Below are positions 28,556-36,271 of a stretch of 64,000 nt of DNA, in pieces. Location of the stretch: positions 248,001-312,000 of the forward strand of contig NZ_JABASQ010000001.1 of the NCBI RefSeq assembly GCF_016107535.1, written 5' to 3'. Under the pieces are notes generated by a model. The model had not been told where the DNA came from and ran no database searches. It worked only from the letters and a program-made list of their open reading frames with translations. The translations under genes were made by a program, and so were the position numbers. Every line of letters starts with the position of its first letter. The first letter of the stretch is position 1. This stretch comes from Psychrobacter cibarius. GTDB lineage: Bacteria; Pseudomonadota; Gammaproteobacteria; Pseudomonadales; Moraxellaceae.

Positions 28556-29902
28556 TTAGTTTAAAATACCGTAAGCAACTAATGCATCGGCAACTCGTTT
28601 AAAGCCAACGATATTTGCACCAGCCATATAGTTGATATAGCCATTATCCGTTTGACCATACTGTTCTGAGGCATCAGCTGCGCAGTCATGGATATTTCTC
28701 ATGATATTTTTGAGGCGCAAGTCGATTTGCTCAAAGCTCTTATACTGACGGACTGAGTTTTGTGACATCTCAAGCGCAGAGACTGCTACACCGCCCGCGT
28801 TGGCGGCTTTACCTGGGGCATAATGCACCCGGTGCAAACGAATATAGTCGATGGCTTCAGCAGTCAATGGCATGTTGGCACCTTCGACAACGTATGTGAT
28901 GCCATTTTCCACCATGAGCTTGGCATCTTCTTCATTGACTTCGTTTTGCGTCGCAGATGGAATCGCGATATCGCCTTTGAATTGCCACGGCTTTTGCTTC
29001 GCAAACCACTCTCCACCATAAACATCGACGTACTCAGCCAACGGTTTGCTTTTTGCTTTTTGCGCCTTGAGCCAATCAATTTTTTCTTGATTCAGACCCG
29101 CTTCATCATACAAAGTCCCTTGTGAGTCTGACACAGTGACGACGATGCCACCCAGCATATGGGCTTTTTCAGCAGCATGTAATGAGACGTTACCAGCACC
29201 TGAAACCAATACTCTTTTACCTTTGATATCGTCATTTTGCGCCGTAAGCATGTTTTCTAAGAAATACACCGCGCCATAACCTGTCGCCTCAGTACGCATC
29301 AAACTACCACCGAAGCCAACGCCTTTACCGGTCAAAACGCCGCCGTATTCGTGCGTTAAATTCTTATACATAGCAAACATATAGCTGACTTCACGCCCAC
29401 CCACGCCAATGTCACCAGCGGGTACATCGATGTCTTTATTCACATAGTGATGTAGTTCACGCATAAAGGCATAGCAAAAACGGCGGATTTCACTGTCTGT
29501 TTTGCCTTTGGGATCAAAATCAGAGCCACCTTTACCGCCGCCCATTGGCAATCCAGTCAAAGCGTTTTTGAATATTTGCTCAAAGCCTAAAAACTTCAAA
29601 ACAGATTGGTTGACAGTCGGATGAAATCTCACGCCACCTTTATAAGGACCTAACGCATTGCTGAACTGGACACGCCAGCCGCGGTTAACCTGAACTTCAC
29701 CTTGGTCATTTTCCCAGTTAATACGAAAAGCAATAACGCGGTCAGGCTCAACGAGGCGCTCAAATATCTTAAAAGTATCATATTCTGGGTGGGCGTCGTA
29801 TAACGGCGCAATCGTAATTGCAACTTCTTTTACCGCTTGAACGAATTCAGGTTGATGGGCGTAACGCGCTTCGACTTTTTCGATGGCCTGACTGATACTC
29901 AT
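28556..29902 (-). CDS. gdhA: NADP-specific glutamate dehydrogenase
   Basis: Interconverts glutamate with 2-oxoglutarate and ammonia. The 448-residue protein has the length and motifs of the hexameric bacterial NADP form: KGGVRFHPTVNQSVLKFLGF, the catalytic Lys in GLPMGGGKGGSDFDPKG, PAGDIGVGGREVSYMF and a nucleotide-binding VSGAGNVSLHAAEKA. It lies near hutUHGI, whose product is glutamate, so it may help assimilate or spill nitrogen from histidine; that link is inference. Confidence 0.95.
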   Translation of the reverse strand: MSISQAIEKVEARYAHQPEFVQAVKEVAITIAPLYDAHPEYDTFKIFERLVEPDRVIAFRINWENDQGEVQVNRGWRVQFSNALGPYKGGVRFHPTVNQSVLKFLGFEQIFKNALTGLPMGGGKGGSDFDPKGKTDSEIRRFCYAFMRELHHYVNKDIDVPAGDIGVGGREVSYMFAMYKNLTHEYGGVLTGKGVGFGGSLMRTEATGYGAVYFLENMLTAQNDDIKGKRVLVSGAGNVSLHAAEKAHMLGGIVVTVSDSQGTLYDEAGLNQEKIDWLKAQKAKSKPLAEYVDVYGGEWFAKQKPWQFKGDIAIPSATQNEVNEEDAKLMVENGITYVVEGANMPLTAEAIDYIRLHRVHYAPGKAANAGGVAVSALEMSQNSVRQYKSFEQIDLRLKNIMRNIHDCAADASEQYGQTDNGYINYMAGANIVGFKRVADALVAYGILN

Positions 29903-30538
29903 ATCTTTTCCTTAGGGTAAAAATGGTGATCGTGCTTACTTACACCGATGTCACATCGTATGACAACAAACGAGAGGATTGTAGACACTGGTGTAAAACT
30001 GAAATTGCCCCGACACGCTGGCTTGTGTAGAGACAAATGGGATTAAAAAAGCTGACTGAATTTATGCCTAGATGCCACATTCAGAGACAAGAACATTTTT
30101 TATCCCATAATATATATCATTTTTGAGGCGTATAAGTCTAGTAAATATCACCATCATGAAAAGTTATAAGCGATTTTTATTGGCACAGTCTAGAGTGCGC
30201 CTTTGCATAGCACCTTGAGACACCGACTGATGAGCTTACAGATCTCATTGATTGTGCTAAAAATAGTCCTGTATTACTAAAAAATTTTCGTTTTTCTAAT
30301 CGGTCAATAAATCAAATATTAATGGAAATTTGTGTATTGATAACCGTTAAGTAAAGACGAAGGGTCAATAATCAACACCAAACGGTATAAAAAACCCAAA
30401 AACTTGGCTTTTTGCTCGAGCTGATGTATATCAATATTAACAGCAAGGGTTTATAATAGCCGACTTAGTCAACATTTATTCTCCACCATTACTAACTGTT
30501 ATTTGATTAATTGAATAACCCGTCATAGAGAAAGCGAT
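29903..30538. other. 636-base intergenic region between gdhA and the roadblock gene
   Basis: A/T-rich and without a credible gene. A weak stem (AAAAACCCAA at 30390-30399 with TTGGCTTTTT at 30404-30413, one C-C mismatch) is the only structure I noticed. The region should hold the promoters of both divergent genes. Confidence 0.4.
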
Positions 30539-30901
30539 ATGCGTACAGATTCATTCCAGCAAATCTTGGAAGACCTAAACAGCTCATCAGCCGATGTTGA
30601 AGCATCTGCCCTTATTTCTAACGATGGTCTGATGATTGCCTCAGCACTACCAACGGGCGTTGATGAAGACCGTGTTGGCGCTATGTCAGCGGCTTTATTG
30701 TCATTGGGTGACCGCGCAGGTCGTGAGTTGGCACGTGGTAGTATCGATCGTATTATGATTCAAGGTGAAAAAGGCTACGTGATTATGACCTCATCTGGAG
30801 ATGAAGCGGTACTTACCATTATGGCAAAACCGAATGCAAAACTTGGTTTGATATTCTTAGATATCAAGCGTGCCTCAGAAGCCCTTGCAAAACTTATCTA
30901 A
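30539..30901 (+). CDS. Roadblock/LC7 domain protein
   Basis: A 120-residue single-domain protein of the roadblock/LC7 (MglB-like) fold. The pattern ASALISNDGLMIASALPTGVDEDRVGAMSAALLSLGDRAG followed by IDRIMIQGEKGYVIMTSSGDEAVLTIMAKPNAKLGLIFLDIKRA is typical. Family members act as GTPase regulators (MglB) or scaffold subunits. No Ras-like GTPase or sensor kinase gene is nearby. It heads a set of five plus-strand genes (PAS, PhnD-like and two unknown) and probably works with them. Confidence 0.85.
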   Translation: MRTDSFQQILEDLNSSSADVEASALISNDGLMIASALPTGVDEDRVGAMSAALLSLGDRAGRELARGSIDRIMIQGEKGYVIMTSSGDEAVLTIMAKPNAKLGLIFLDIKRASEALAKLI

Positions 30902-31173
30902 TTGGTAAATTTGGATTTTTGTCGATAACACATTTTTTATTATTTAACGTCATATAGCACATAGCGCGACTGATAAATATGACTTTAAATCAAAATGAAG
31001 TGACTGTCTCATAAAAAATATTTAAGATGGCACACATTATTTGTATGGAATAATAGCCTGATAAATATTGGGACGACGACTGAGCTGAAAGGCAACCTGA
31101 TGTTATCGACAACTACCACACCAGATTGGCTTTTTAATCATTATAAATATAACGATAAATAAAGGAGATTACG

Positions 31174-31668
31174 ATGGGTTCTCCAATCCCTGATGCACAT
31201 AAGCCTGATATGCCCGCTGAGCAGATTACTCTGACTTATTATGATGGTACATCACGGACTGTCTATGATACTGGTATTGAACGCCCTTATCCTGATGGCA
31301 AGCTGATTGTATCTCGCACCGATTTGGATGGTGTGCTGACTCACGTCAACGATGCTTTTGTCGAAATCAGTGGCTACAGCGTTGATGAGCTTATTGGTCA
31401 GCCACAATCTATTTTGCGCCATCCTGATATGCCAAAAGCCGCTTATAAAGATTTGTGGGATACCGCAGCGGCTGGGCAAAAATGGCATGGCTACGTTAAG
31501 AATTTATGCAAAGATGGTAGTCACTATTGGGTCTATGCGACCGTTGTGCCGAACATTCGTCGCGGCGAAACAGTGGGTTATACCTCGGTACGCCGTAAGC
31601 CATCACGTAGCAAAATCGAAGCTGCTATGGCTCAGTATGCCCAAATGAATCAAAATGAGGAAGGCTAA
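31174..31668 (+). CDS. Stand-alone Aer-type PAS domain protein
   Basis: A 164-residue soluble protein made of one PAS domain (about residues 45-145). It matches the N-terminal FAD-binding PAS of the Aer aerotaxis receptor: THVNDAFVEISGYSVDELIGQP, LRHPDMPKAAYKDLWDTAAAG, KNLCKDGSHYWVYATVVP. The Arg82, His83, Asp85 and Trp104 positions correspond to residues linked to FAD binding in Aer. Unlike Aer there is no membrane segment, HAMP or methyl-accepting domain. I infer a redox or oxygen sensor that signals through a partner. It ends 3 bases before the PhnD-like gene; AAAGGAG precedes its ATG. Confidence 0.85.
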   Translation: MGSPIPDAHKPDMPAEQITLTYYDGTSRTVYDTGIERPYPDGKLIVSRTDLDGVLTHVNDAFVEISGYSVDELIGQPQSILRHPDMPKAAYKDLWDTAAAGQKWHGYVKNLCKDGSHYWVYATVVPNIRRGETVGYTSVRRKPSRSKIEAAMAQYAQMNQNEEG

Positions 31669-31671
31669 ATC

Positions 31672-32421
31672 ATGACGACACACAATATGTTAATCGCCCC
31701 TGATTTTTCTCCTGAGCGTTTTGCAGGCTGGCACATGTTTAATATTTTGATTCAAAAACGTGCCAACCTAAATATGCATCTAAACATACCTACCTCACAT
31801 GCTGAACAAGAGCAAATCATTGAGGCAGGTGACATTCAAGTTATCTATGCCAACCCATTTGATGCAGCTACTTTGATCCGTGAACAAGGCTATCGCGCTG
31901 TTGCACGCCCTATCGGCAAATCGGATGAGATGGTCATTGCTGCTGCGGCAAACAGTGATATCAAGCGCTTAGAAGACATTAAAGCGGGTGCGACCGTAGC
32001 AATGGCAGACAACCGTGATGTTAAGCTGATTGGCTTACGCTTGCTAGAAGCTGTGGATATAGAAGAGTCTGATCTTAACTGGGATATCACTGAGACTTAT
32101 CAGGCAGCCGCCCGTAAAGTCATCAAAGGTGATGCTCAAGCGGCTTTCTTCTTGGCAGAGATTTTTCATAGCTTTTCACGCTTGACCAAAACTCAGCTGT
32201 CAGTGCTAATCGAAAGTGATTTGGCAGATATTAGCCATGTATTATTGATTAAAGATGGCTTTCCTGATACAGAAATATTCATGAATGCGATCCTGAACTT
32301 GCATAATGATGACGATGGTAGAGAAGCATTGGCTGAACTTGGCATGCCTCAAGGGTTTGAAGCCATGGACGAAGAAGATGCTGAATTTATGATAGATTTG
32401 ATGCAAACTTTACTTGATTAA
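31672..32421 (+). CDS. PhnD-like binding protein without signal peptide
   Basis: A 249-residue protein with the type 2 periplasmic-binding fold of the PhnD/phosphonate family: an early MLIAPDFSPERFAGWHMF, QVIYANPFDAATLIREQGYRAVARPIG, and a second lobe with AMADNRDVKLIGLRLLEA and VIKGDAQAAFFLAEI. It starts directly with the domain and shows no signal peptide or lipobox, so it is probably cytoplasmic and not part of an ABC importer. No permease or ATPase gene is near. It starts 3 bases after the PAS gene, so both are likely translated together. I infer a ligand-sensing role. Confidence 0.75.
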   Translation: MTTHNMLIAPDFSPERFAGWHMFNILIQKRANLNMHLNIPTSHAEQEQIIEAGDIQVIYANPFDAATLIREQGYRAVARPIGKSDEMVIAAAANSDIKRLEDIKAGATVAMADNRDVKLIGLRLLEAVDIEESDLNWDITETYQAAARKVIKGDAQAAFFLAEIFHSFSRLTKTQLSVLIESDLADISHVLLIKDGFPDTEIFMNAILNLHNDDDGREALAELGMPQGFEAMDEEDAEFMIDLMQTLLD

Positions 32422-32571
32422 TTATTACTTATTAATTGGCACGTTGCACCGTTTCGCTTAGTGAAGTCATAGGCTATTGTCGCTCAATAGTGGCTATATC
32501 ATTTTGACCATACGATATTAGCCATAAGCTGTTAGCCATACAATAGACACTATGACTTAAAGGACACTATT

Positions 32572-33189
32572 ATGTCTGATTTAGACCTTATTAAAGAAAA
32601 TGAGATGGAAGCGCGCCGAGTATTTCGTTTATATTCGCGTAAAGTGTTTTTGGCACCCAATAACCGTCATTTTCATGAACAACGTATCAATGCCGCATTA
32701 CTTTTAACCGAAAAAGAGCCGCTGCAAGGTGCCGTCGCAGACTTTTTTTATGGCTGCTGGTATGACATTCCTTACGATGTAAATAACCTGTTTACGCGTA
32801 TTAAAGATCGCTTGTACCCTCATGTCCAGCAAGGGTTTCGCGATTGTATTAGTAAGAAGCGATATATTCAACGCAATAGTATGCTGGCGACTCGCTGGAG
32901 TGTCCTGATATCGCCGTCTCTCAATGAGCAAAAACAGCGATTGCTTATCAGTAGCGATGACGCCAAAGAAATATCCAAAGACATCACCGCTGAGCTCATG
33001 CAAGCGCGTGAAGATAAAGATTGGGGCACGATTGAGCAGATCGAAAACGAATTCTTTGCTCACTGTATCGCTCGCAATGATCGACTTGCCTTCTCGTTAG
33101 TATGGTTTCGCTTGGGTAAAAGCGACTGGCAATTCGATGAGCGCTGGAACAACTGTCAACAGCATCTTGATCAGACCATCAAGACCTAA
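32572..33189 (+). CDS. Unrecognised protein in the roadblock/PAS cluster
   Basis: A 205-residue protein, probably soluble and mainly helical, with no motif I know. It opens acidic and Arg-rich (LIKENEMEARRVFRLYSRKVFLAPNN), has a central FYGCWYDIPYDVNNLFTRIKDRL segment and a Trp-rich end (LVWFRLGKSDWQFDERWNNCQQHL). No signal peptide or membrane helix. AAAGGA precedes the ATG. It stands 150 bases after the PhnD-like gene and 29 bases before the next gene on the same strand. Confidence 0.75.
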   Translation: MSDLDLIKENEMEARRVFRLYSRKVFLAPNNRHFHEQRINAALLLTEKEPLQGAVADFFYGCWYDIPYDVNNLFTRIKDRLYPHVQQGFRDCISKKRYIQRNSMLATRWSVLISPSLNEQKQRLLISSDDAKEISKDITAELMQAREDKDWGTIEQIENEFFAHCIARNDRLAFSLVWFRLGKSDWQFDERWNNCQQHLDQTIKT

Positions 33190-33218
33190 TTTATCGCCGA
33201 TTTAACCCTTTCATCACA

Positions 33219-33845
33219 ATGGTAGCCGCTATGTCCTCTTACTTAAATGCTGATAAAACGTATCTAACCCTCACTCCAGCCGGTATTTTTGAGGCATTTT
33301 CACAAAGTGAGCCCACTGATGAACAGCTGTCATTACAAGACTTAATGTCCTATGGGGAGACGTTGCTCGCCGCTGATTGGCTTGAGCGTTATTCTGACGA
33401 ATGGCTACAGAGCTTTATAGAACACGGCTGGATTGAAAAGCTGTCTTTGTTGTTACCCGCACCCAATCTGCCATTGGACCAGTTTTTACCGTATGTGGTT
33501 GCCAGCTTATCCGGTAAACGCCGTGCCGCTATTGGCTCTGATGAAGGGTTTTGCCTAGCACGAATCGGTTACAGCCAAGAAGAAGCGGACATGCTAAGTG
33601 TTGCAGCTGCTGACTTTTCAGGTTTTATGATTCGCCAAAAACAACGCGGCTGGGCGGTCGAAAGCCAAGCCATCTCGTTTTTTCAACAAGTTGACTTACT
33701 GATTCCTGAGACCAGCTTTGTGTTTTTATGGATTGATGGTTCAGGTTACGCCCTCATCATCGATGGCGAGCCTTTAACTAATAGCCGCGCCTTTGTTGAG
33801 ATGGTATGGGCATTGAAAACGTCTGGCTTAAGATTTCTTAGCTAA
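33219..33845 (+). CDS. Unrecognised protein, possible roadblock-like C-terminal domain
   Basis: A 208-residue soluble protein. The first 90 residues are Leu/Glu-rich and helical. The second half (SDEGFCLARIGYSQEEADML...VFLWIDGSGYALIIDGEPLTNSRA in outline) follows the strand-helix-strand pattern of roadblock/LC7 proteins, starting with a SDEGF turn like the SNDGL of the first gene in this cluster. I treat that as a hypothesis, not an assignment. ATG 33231 is an alternative start. It ends the five-gene set. Confidence 0.7.
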   Translation: MVAAMSSYLNADKTYLTLTPAGIFEAFSQSEPTDEQLSLQDLMSYGETLLAADWLERYSDEWLQSFIEHGWIEKLSLLLPAPNLPLDQFLPYVVASLSGKRRAAIGSDEGFCLARIGYSQEEADMLSVAAADFSGFMIRQKQRGWAVESQAISFFQQVDLLIPETSFVFLWIDGSGYALIIDGEPLTNSRAFVEMVWALKTSGLRFLS

Positions 33846-34053
33846 ATCAACCAAACCGCTTGATATACCATTAAATATCAGTATGACACGCTGCCATACT
33901 GACCCGTGCGCTTATATCAAACCAAGCGCACTTCTTTCAATCTCTTTCTCTCATCTTCTGCTATAGCCGATTTGTATACAAGGATAAGGTATTACAAATT
34001 GCACTTAGGCTTTACGCATTATTAAGATGTGATATTCAAATAAATTATGAAAT

Positions 34054-34086
34054 AAAAAAAAGACGCTATTTACAGCGTCTTTTTTG
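34054..34086. terminator. Bidirectional rho-independent terminator
   Basis: AAAAGACGCT and AGCGTCTTTT pair around ATTTAC, flanked by long A and T runs. It lies about 210 bases after the roadblock cluster and before the convergent HdeD-like gene. Confidence 0.85.
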
Positions 34087-34093
34087 TTTATTG

Positions 34094-34268
34094 CTAGGGC
34101 GTGTCCTCATTTCAAAAATGGTGATAAAAATGAGTTAAATTGCCGTCAAACGAGGAAAATAGCGCAGATAATATCGGGATATTAACCAGCTATTTAACGA
34201 TATTTGGCAAAATTTAGCCATTTTTAGCCCGTTTAGATATGATCAATTGAATTGAGGACACGCCCTAG
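34094..34268. mobile_element. MITE-like element with 18-19 bp terminal inverted repeats
   Basis: The left end GGGCGTGTCCTCATTTCAA (from 34098) and the right end read in reverse (GGGCGTGTCCTCAATTCAA, ending at 34264) match at 18 of 19 positions. Both are flanked by CTA/CTAG, a plausible target duplication. The 175-base element has no coding capacity. IS5-like elements use YTAR targets, so an IS5-type transposase in trans is a reasonable guess. Its right edge is 8 bases from the HdeD gene stop. The rest of the 33846-34276 gap is the terminator and A/T-rich sequence. Confidence 0.75.
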
Positions 34269-34276
34269 AACTACAT

Positions 34277-34798
34277 TTATATATTGCGCACTATAATTGA
34301 TGGTATACGTGAATACATAATTAATGATATGCCGTTAGATATCAACTCGACGGCCAACAGTATGCCAAGAATATACGTCGCTGACTGCGGATAACTGGTA
34401 AATATCATGATAGCCAATATAATCGAGAGCAGACCTGAGAGTAATATTGGGACAAAAGCCACTGTCCGACGGAGACCGAAAGCAACAACAACTCTGACTA
34501 TACCTGTTGCCATAAATAAAATAGCAATGACCATGGTCAAGGTTAATATGCCTTGCAACGGATCTTGTAATAATTCAATACCAATCAATACACCAAGTAC
34601 ACCGCCGATGGCAGCCAGCACTTTTCCAGTGGTACTATGTGCTCGGAACAAGGCAATAAACTGTAAAACACCCACTAAAAGGAAGATAAAACCTGCTAAC
34701 TGCTCAGCGGCCAAAGTGGCGCTAAGAGGATTAAAAAATGCAAAGATACCGCCAAGAATACTAATGATGCCAATGACTAACCACAGTGTACGATTCAT
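34277..34798 (-). CDS. HdeD/DUF308 family membrane protein
   Basis: An inner-membrane protein of 173 residues with six predicted helices arranged as repeated pairs (LWLVIGIISILGGIFAFF, FIFLLVGVLQFIALF, LAAIGGVLGVLIGIELL, TLTMVIAILFMATGIVRVV, FVPILLSGLLSIILAIMIF, YILGILLAVELISNGISLI). This layout is that of the HdeD acid-resistance family. The function outside enterobacteria is not known. Confidence 0.85.
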   Translation of the reverse strand: MNRTLWLVIGIISILGGIFAFFNPLSATLAAEQLAGFIFLLVGVLQFIALFRAHSTTGKVLAAIGGVLGVLIGIELLQDPLQGILTLTMVIAILFMATGIVRVVVAFGLRRTVAFVPILLSGLLSIILAIMIFTSYPQSATYILGILLAVELISNGISLIMYSRIPSIIVRNI

Positions 34799-34923
34799 AA
34801 GACGACCTTATTTTACATTTAATAGAAAATAAATTATATCGCAAACCTTACCTTGTGTTGTATAACGGTAGTAATATCTTCGAGTAGTCCTGTTAATATC
34901 AGAGTGTGGGCATTGATTTGTGG

Positions 34924-35508
34924 TCACAAGCCTGCTAACTGATTGTTCCACTGTTGCCGCGTCATGTTATAAAGTACATGCTCAGCCAGCCGATGGTTAG
35001 GGTTAAGGGCTGGGTGGTAGAAGTTGGCTCGGGTATCCATCATGCCAATACGCTCCATAATCAATTGCGAGCGCTTATTGATAACCGCTGTGAATGACAC
35101 AACCTCATCGAGCGACAGCTCAGTAAAAGCGAAATTCAGCGCCGCGCGTGCCGCCTCTGTAGCATAGCCCTGTCCCCAATAATCTTTATGTAGTCGCCAT
35201 GCAATCTCGACAGCCGGGGCAAAAGACATATCTGCGTGGGTATCATTCAAGCCAACAAAACCGATAAAATCATCATATGTTTTGGTGCTATCTTTTAAAC
35301 TGACGGCCCAAAGCCCCCAGCCTTGATTAGCAATAAGCTGCTGGCATTTACTAGCGATGATGTCACTTACTTTAGGCGTTAATAACTTGGGGAAATATTT
35401 CATTACTTCAGGATCAGCATTTATTTCAGCAAAAACAGCAAAGTCACTTGCTTGCCATTGCCTGAGGTAAAGACGTTCTGTTTCTATCACATTTATCATT
35501 TTTATCAC
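34924..35508 (-). CDS. GNAT-family N-acetyltransferase (RimJ/RimL type)
   Basis: A 194-residue acetyltransferase with acetyl-CoA as donor. It opens IETERLYLRQWQASDF, has the strand-helix core VEIAWRLHKDYWGQGYATEAARAALNFAFTELSLDEV where GQGYA is the acetyl-CoA loop, and ends with SQLIMERIGM. This is the RimJ/RimL-like branch; the substrate may be a protein N-terminus or small molecule. It follows the MocA-like gene by 22 bases and may be at the end of the molybdoenzyme operon. Start may be ATG 35508 or 35499. Confidence 0.85.
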   Translation of the reverse strand: MIKMINVIETERLYLRQWQASDFAVFAEINADPEVMKYFPKLLTPKVSDIIASKCQQLIANQGWGLWAVSLKDSTKTYDDFIGFVGLNDTHADMSFAPAVEIAWRLHKDYWGQGYATEAARAALNFAFTELSLDEVVSFTAVINKRSQLIMERIGMMDTRANFYHPALNPNHRLAEHVLYNMTRQQWNNQLAGL

Positions 35509-35530
35509 TTATGGATTGACACTATTAATA

Positions 35531-36271
35531 CTATTTATCCAGCCAGCCTTTTTGCTTAGCATGAGCAAGTTGCTCAGGAGTATCGATATCATAGCTCAGT
35601 TGATTATTAACAACGGTACTCATCTGACTGGGCGGCAAACCTCTAATTAAATAACGCAGCCCTTTATCGCCTACCAGCAATGCTTGCCACTCTCTGAATA
35701 AATCACAATCAATCGTTAAAGGTAGTCCGATAACATTTTGCTTTAATGCAGTGGCAGCAGACGTTTCATTTAAATTCATATTATTTAAATGCTGCCAGCT
35801 ACTATATTCACTTGCTACCACTGACTCCTTACCTGCCAGCAGTCCCATTAAATGCTGCTCATCGAGTAAAACTTGATCAACACCCATAATGACGACGCGC
35901 TCGATTAATGAGCTTGTCAACTGCGTGACTGCCTCAATAGCCAAATTCAAACTATACGCCATACCTATTTCAGGCGTAGAATTTACGACCATTTGAATCA
36001 TAGAGTACTGAAAAGCCAATTCATTCATCGCACTGGCTATTGATGGCTGATTATCAGGAATGACTATAATAATTGCTTGCGGTTTTGTAGAAAGTGCGAG
36101 TTTGGTCATGAAGCAAATTAAGGGTTCGCCATCTTTACACAGTAACTGTTTTGCTTGACCTAAACGCAGGCTCAGTCCACTGGCCAAAATAATGACCACA
36201 TAGTTTGGTGGATTTGATAGATTTATTGGCTTTAGTTGCGTAGATGCCAAAATAGATGCGTCGCGGCTCAT
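35531..36271 (-). CDS. MocA-like molybdenum cofactor nucleotidyltransferase
   Basis: A nucleotidyltransferase of the MobA/MocA family, expected to attach CMP to the molybdenum cofactor to make the cytosine dinucleotide form used by xanthine-oxidase-family enzymes. The N-terminal motif IILASGLSLRLGQAKQLL is the nucleotide-binding loop (usually LAAGxSxRMGxxKxLL), here with variant residues. GVDQVLLDEQHL is the metal-binding DQP-like site with L in place of P. It overlaps the XdhC-like gene by 4 bases (ATGA), so both are coupled. The 246-residue length includes a polar insertion. Confidence 0.8.
   Translation of the reverse strand: MSRDASILASTQLKPINLSNPPNYVVIILASGLSLRLGQAKQLLCKDGEPLICFMTKLALSTKPQAIIIVIPDNQPSIASAMNELAFQYSMIQMVVNSTPEIGMAYSLNLAIEAVTQLTSSLIERVVIMGVDQVLLDEQHLMGLLAGKESVVASEYSSWQHLNNMNLNETSAATALKQNVIGLPLTIDCDLFREWQALLVGDKGLRYLIRGLPPSQMSTVVNNQLSYDIDTPEQLAHAKQKGWLDK

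Noticed and set aside
34094-34268. A small RNA gene in this interval
   Set aside because: The inverted termini with flanking CTAG fit a MITE better, and no promoter-plus-terminator arrangement is seen inside it.
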